NCBI GenBank assembly: GCA_016256075.1
Contig: SDVU01000098.1
Location: forward strand, 1 to 21,069
Length of the DNA: 21,069 nt
DNA from: Dictyocoela muelleri
Taxonomy: Eukaryota; Microsporidia
Direction: 5' to 3'
Part shown: piece by piece, positions 16,816 through 21,069 of the stretch
Layout: every line of letters starts with the position of its first letter
How positions within the stretch are numbered: the stretch's first letter is position 1
Position numbers and translations under genes: made by a program
Notes under the pieces: model-generated
Seen by the model: the letters and a program-made list of their open reading frames with translations, nothing else
What the model was told of the DNA's origin: nothing
Databases searched by the model: none

Positions 16816-18060
16816 ATGAAAATAGTCAAGACACAAAAAGGAAAAGAAAAAATAATTCATGATGATTTTATCTATAATTTTGATTATAATAATCGAAAGA
16901 TTATTGCATTGCGCTGCATTAGACGTGTTATGCTCAAAAAGATTAAAAAAAATTCTGAAAAAAATGAAATTATAAATATAAAACGACATTGGCATGAGTG
17001 CGATACTGCTAAAATAAGCAAAATGAAATTGAAATAAAGGCTTAAAACATTTGCATGTAAGACGAATGAAAATTTCGAATATAGTTTAAATAATAGCATT
17101 TCCGAAATTTCTTATATAAATGGAAATTATCTGGGTAACTTTGAAAATATTAGTTATTATTTTATAAAGAAAAGAAATAAAATGAATTATAATACTATTA
17201 ATAATAATAATTAATTATCAGAAATGTGTAAAATTACGATTAATAATGAACATTATTACGTTTTTATAGTGGGAAAAATGATGAAAACAGATAATAATTT
17301 ATTATACTGATAATAATGCTAGGATGCTGGCCAAATACAAAATTTGTCTTGCATATGGAACTTTAAATACTGCGCCATCTAATTTTCTAAAACTATATTT
17401 CATACACGGTTATCTTTTAATGAAGTTATGCCTTTGATATACGTTTTTATGAATCAAAGTTTATACGAATCATTGTTAGAGAGATTAGAAAGCTTTATTT
17501 AAAATTCCAGAAAAATTTATTATTGATTTTGAAATTGATGCTTTTAATGCATTTTCTAAATTTTTCTTAGAAACGAAAATAAATGCCTGTAATTTTCATT
17601 TGAATAAACATGAATCAAATTTATTAAGTCGAATAAGTTACACAATTATATAAAATTGATGTTAAGTTCAAAAATTTTGTGAAATATTTATTAATAAGGG
17701 CTTATATTCCAGAAGACTATGTTGAAATAGAATTCGAAAAAATAAAACAATTGAAAGAAGATATTTTTTACTACGAACATTTTATAGAATATTTTTTTAC
17801 CAACTTTATAAAATTAAAAAATAATAATATAATATAAAACAATAAATTTTGGTCTGCTTATGACAAGATAATAATCGATGTTTTAACAACAATTAATAGT
17901 TGCAGAGCATATCATCGACATTTATATAAAAATTTAACAGTAAAATTCAAAATATAATAAAGGTCATCGATTTAATCAAATGCGAAGAACGAAGAATTCG
18001 TCAAAAAGTTAAACTATGAATGCTGAGAATTTTAATTTCGAAAAAAGGGATAGCAAAAAA
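16816..18060 (+). pseudogene. MULE-C transposase, decayed
   Basis: The ATG at 16816 follows CCTT and opens MKIVKTQKGKEK, then DDFIYNFDYNNRKIIALRCI and IKRHWHECDTAKISKMK. This is a FLYWCH-like zinc finger (RC, then HWH) in which the second Cys is not evident. This first frame stops at 17037. Downstream, in changing frames: LAYGTLNTAPSNFLKLYFIH (about 17349-17408), the DGTFK motif with Tyr for the first Asp; FIIDFEIDAFNAFSKFFLET then INACNFHLNKHE (17515-17613), with the second Asp and the C.FH motif kept; YVEIEFEKIKQLKED and YYEHFIEYFFTNFIKLK; and FWSAYDKIIIDVLTTINSCR, AYHRHL (17850-17930), the TNN-E region with Arg for Glu. Several stops and frameshifts; not functional. Confidence 0.85.
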
Positions 18061-18344
18061 AGAAACATGGTGATGAACTATTTTCATAACAATATCTAGA
18101 ATTCTTTGAAAATTTGTCAAAACAATTCGAGATTAACATCAATTAAAAATTGAGATGAATTATTTTTATATTTTTTTATCTATTGAACATTATTAGTTTA
18201 AAGTATTATTATCTTTTCTAAAATACATTTTACATAATAATTGTTTAAGTTAACTAACTTTTAAAAAAATATAAGCTTTAATTAAAAAATGCCGTAAATT
18301 TTTTGTATTCTAAAATATAATTCAATCAAATAAAATTAAAAAGT

Positions 18345-18465
18345 AATAGATTTAAAGGTTTAAAAATTTATATTAAAAGTATAAATGGTAATAGCAAAAC
18401 AGATTATATTATAAATTTATTTTTTAATTTTTAATTTATAAATTTAAAATCTTTAAATCTATACA
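18345..18465. repeat. Inverted repeat near the right end of MULE-C
   Basis: GTAATAGATTTAAAGG near 18344 and its partner CTTTAAATCTATAC near 18450-18463 start arms of about 35 bp with mismatches, separated by AT-rich sequence. Low base complexity makes the extent uncertain. Confidence 0.5.
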
Positions 18466-18584
18466 ACTTCAAAATAATTTTTAATTGTATTATTTTCTAA
18501 AATTAAAAAAATTTTCCGGCATTTTTCCAAAAAATTCCGAAAAAATAACACGTAAAAAAAGCTCTCGGCATTTTTCCGTTCGGG

Positions 18585-18745
18585 CATCTGAATTTTAAAG
18601 TTAGCAAGTGTGCTCCTAGCTTTTCTATAAGGATCTGTGTCACTTCTAGAACGAGATTTTCAGATTTTTAGCTGTGTAAATTTTTTCAAACGTAGTCTCA
18701 GTATTTTAGCAGTATCATCTGAATGTTGATGGCAATCTAGATATG
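18585..18745. repeat. Right copy of about 160-bp host duplication around MULE-C
   Basis: Partner of 16271-16433. It starts with CATCTGAATT directly after the MULE-C tip (CGGG) and runs on into the N-terminal MULE-A coding sequence. Confidence 0.85.
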
Positions 18746-18907
18746 TTTGAAATCTATTCTCCACAAATAGCATGTTCATACTGCAGTGCCTATGAGAACA
18801 CGACCAAAAAAAGTTCCACGCTTATACTTATTCATATAGTAAATATATTTATTTCCTACTGGCAAATAACTTCCCGTTCTTCCTATTATCCAAAATATAT
18901 TTACCAT
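18585..18907 (-). pseudogene. MULE-A transposase, N-terminal part
   Basis: Minus strand. An ATG at 18907, inside the right TIR, opens MVNIFWIIGRTGSYLPVGNK, then YIYYMNKYKRGTFF. After a frame change WSCSHRHCSMNMLF and CHQHSDDTAKILRLRLKKF follow, together a FLYWCH-type CC-HH finger (C-x5-C and H-x-H) as in other MULE transposases. The part from SDDTAKIL to YRKARSTL repeats what is found at 16420-16290 on the other side of MULE-C. One stop lies in this overlap (after FTQLKI, where the other copy has Trp). A plus-strand open frame at 18743-18982 is an antisense shadow. Confidence 0.82.
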
Positions 18908-18968
18908 AAATTGGGGTTCAAAATCCTTAAAATTTTGTTTGGACTAATAGGACTTCATTTAGTGGGAC
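18887..18968. repeat. MULE-A right TIR (contains the transposase start)
   Basis: Inverted partner of 15096-15176. The ATG of the transposase (18907, minus) lies within the 30-bp identical block, so the same ATG also exists in the opposite TIR, facing the element's interior. Confidence 0.85.
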
Positions 18969-21069
18969 ACCTAGGAATTTAATATCCCATTTTATATTAC
19001 TTAAATATATTCTTTCAACGACATACAGACAACTTAATACAATAATATTACTTATGAAATATCTCTATATTCTTCTAAATATTTCGTTATTATTATTTAC
19101 AATAGTACTAAGAGATTAATTCTCTATTTTTGTCTATTAGAGTGTTTCACATTTATGACAATCTACTAGATACTACAAGAGTAATTAAAGCAACGTAACA
19201 ATTATAGTCTAGCTAATATATATAACATAAACGGCGTGCGTTATCTTAAAATATAAAATTTCCTACAACTAGAAGAATGATATTTCTTTCTATATTAAAT
19301 TAATTTTTTTTTTCTTGTTTTAAAAGATAAAAAATGTTTGAATATAAGCGATATTTTGTCGAAAAAAATTAAGAAAAATTTTTTCGGTTATTTTTTTATC
19401 ATTATGTTTACATTTTTATATGTACATATACTAGTTAAAATTAAATAGGCGTTTTTAGTATACTTTTACAATTTATAAAGACTTAAAATATACCACTCTT
19501 CTTAATTTTAATTTTTAGGTTTAATTTTTTTTGATATATCTCGATTTACTTCTATTTCCCAATGTTTTTTTACACCCTTATTTTTTGGAAGAAACGTTAA
19601 AAAAAGAAACATACAATTATAACCATATTTTATATGAATACTAACATCATTTTAGTCATTCATAAAGTATATTATCTTTCAACATATTTTTTAATAAACT
19701 GTATACCCAAATGATATTAGTTATATCTAAGCGGTCTAAAATTCTACACTATAACATATAGTACTACAAATTATAAATTTGTAAATAACCGGTGTCCAAA
19801 ATTAAAAGATAATAATTTACATATTTAAAACTATTAAATAAATTATGAAATATAAACATAAAATATTTATATATCATATGAAAAAGTAGAGTATAAATAT
19901 TATTTAATTGTCAAAATTTATATAAATCATTTAGGAGACAAAATAGACAATATTATAATTATTTGGATCATGAAATACTTTTTTTTTACAGCGATCCACA
20001 GAGTTTAACATTCTAAATACTGACAGCTTCTAATCTCTTTTAAAACATTAAACACAACCACCTTTAATAAAGCGATGTAGTAAAGCAACATGAGAAAATA
20101 GAACGATCAGATTTTAGGTAGTACTAAACTCAGTTTTACTAAATTTTAGATCTCAACAAAATATAGATATACAAAAAAAAAAATAAACACGATACAATTA
20201 TATTGTATCGGTCTTCACCAATACTGTGCCAAGAATGTAATTGTAATAAATTGATTTTAAGAATTTCTTTAAAAAGTATTTATTGATTCACCTCGTGAAG
20301 GCATGTGTGTGACATTGCGTTTTCTTTTATATTTTTATCAATAAATTTGTGAGAAAAATGGTAAATTTTGACGGAATATATTGTTTTAAATTTTTTTCGA
20401 TTTTTTTCTTTAATTTTTTTAAATCTTTTACTTAATTTTTGTTGCTTGAGCCCGCAACAATATCATATATATATCTGTACACTATATATATATATTAAAC
20501 GATATTCTCGATAAACAAACTTTTAATTCCATTATTTTTTTTTAAAACTTACTAGACAATAACTAAATAATCATTATTCGATTGATATTAAAAAAAGTTT
20601 CAATATTGAAAAGTACAAAAAAAAATAAAAAATCTAAGAATATTATAACAGTATTATGTTTTTTTCTTTTGTTATTGAATGTTTAACTAGTAACGCTCTC
20701 AAGTAATTATTATATTTTAACATTTTTGTACATTTATAAAAATTTACTTTAAGATAATATACGTTAAAAGACAAAGATGGGTTCTACTACGACTTAGTTA
20801 CCCTATCTTTAAAAATAAAATGCCTGTACATTTTATATTTCCAAGAGGAAGGAACCAAGTCGGGTCACACGACATTCTTTGCTTTAAAAAAATTTAATTT
20901 AAATTTAAGATTTTATATATATAATTTAACAAACACATAATACAAAATATATATGAATTAGTTTAAATCAATTTTCATTAAAAATTATGGCAAAAAAATC
21001 AGCAAATTCGGTATCTTTAAAATTTCTAAAGAACATAAAAACATTCAAATGATCAGGGAGAGTATCAAT
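18969..21069. other. 2.1 kb AT-rich region, no gene recognised
   Basis: No open frame of note, no transposon motif and no RNA gene recognised. There is a perfect small hairpin at 20190-20210. Near 20780-20880 an imperfect inverted pair (ACGACTTAGTTACC / GGAACCAAGTCGGGT) sits in a slightly GC-richer patch that might be a small MITE remnant. Confidence 0.6.
20190..20210. repeat. Short perfect hairpin
   Basis: 9-bp arms CGATACAAT and ATTGTATCG around a TAT loop. Isolated, with no gene beside it, so its role is unknown. Confidence 0.6.

Larger units (their letters stand above)
16434..18584 (+). mobile_element. MULE-C: Mutator-like element inserted in MULE-A
   Basis: A 2.15-kb plus-strand MULE. 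The tips read CCCGGGAAAATGCC on the left and GGCATTTTTCCGTTCGGG on the right. The motif GGAAAAATGCC is scattered in both orientations at each end: left 16438-16447, 16452-16462, 16475-16485; right 18518-18528, 18567-18577. A 312-bp palindrome stands between the left tip and the start codon. A second, weaker inverted repeat (about 18345-18465) lies near the right end. A decayed transposase fills 16816-18060. Outside lies the long duplication of MULE-A. Confidence 0.85.
15096..18968 (-). mobile_element. MULE-A: Mutator-like element with long TIRs, split by MULE-C
   Basis: Inverted ends of about 80 bp at 15096-15176 and 18887-18968. Their innermost 30 bp are identical (15147-15176 with 18887-18916, including CCCCAATTTATGG), and the outer part is more diverged. 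A minus-strand MULE transposase lies between them, interrupted by MULE-C (16434-18584). About 160 bp of MULE-A are present on both sides of MULE-C. No clear short target duplication is visible outside the TIRs. Confidence 0.88.

Noticed and set aside
16759-17099. Minus-strand open frames opposite the MULE-C N terminus
   Set aside because: Antisense shadows of the zinc-finger coding region at 16816-17037.
18743-18982. 79-codon plus-strand open frame with CSYCSAYENTT
   Set aside because: Antisense shadow of the MULE-A N terminus and right TIR.

Overview
The window is very AT-rich, intergenic-looking eukaryotic DNA made almost entirely of decayed transposable elements. I find no rRNA and no convincing host gene. 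The element mix (Merlin/IS1595-type DDE transposons, several Mutator-like elements (MULEs) and a Ty3/gypsy-type retroelement), the extreme AT bias and the absence of visible introns suggest a transposon-loaded unicellular parasite genome, most likely a microsporidian with an expanded genome. That host assignment is inference.

Layout. (1) 88-1184: a terminally complete Merlin element with 28-bp inverted ends and a dead transposase. (2) About 1624-11960, minus strand: a broken Ty3/gypsy-like fossil in pieces (integrase part, reverse transcriptase, protease/zinc-knuckle, gag). It is interrupted by a 1,145-bp element whose ends are arrays of 16-bp repeats (1853-2997, with a perfect 10-bp target duplication and tRNA-like sequence inside), a 982-bp non-autonomous element with perfect 19-bp inverted ends (3900-4881), an N-terminal Merlin fragment (4941-5215) and a 296-bp foldback (5302-5597). 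Its gag region is split by a MULE (MULE-B, about 6867-11383). MULE-B is itself split by a second Merlin (Merlin-2, 8246-11023), which is split by another MULE (MULE-1, about 8960-10560). That is four levels of nesting. (3) 11961-15095: AT-rich DNA with nothing recognisable. (4) 15096-18968: MULE-A on the minus strand with about 80-bp inverted ends, split by MULE-C on the plus strand (16434-18584). (5) 18969-21069: AT-rich DNA with nothing recognisable apart from small hairpins.

Two patterns stand out. First, each of the three MULEs that split another element (MULE-B, MULE-1, MULE-C) is flanked by a long direct duplication of its host element (about 148, 74 and 160 bp). MULEs normally leave 8-11 bp. 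Second, several unrelated elements carry, at one end only, a palindrome made of inverted copies of their own terminal sequence. Either could reflect an unusual transposition or repair habit in this genome.

All calls come from reading the sequence by eye. Family assignments rest on recognisable motifs, not on database searches.
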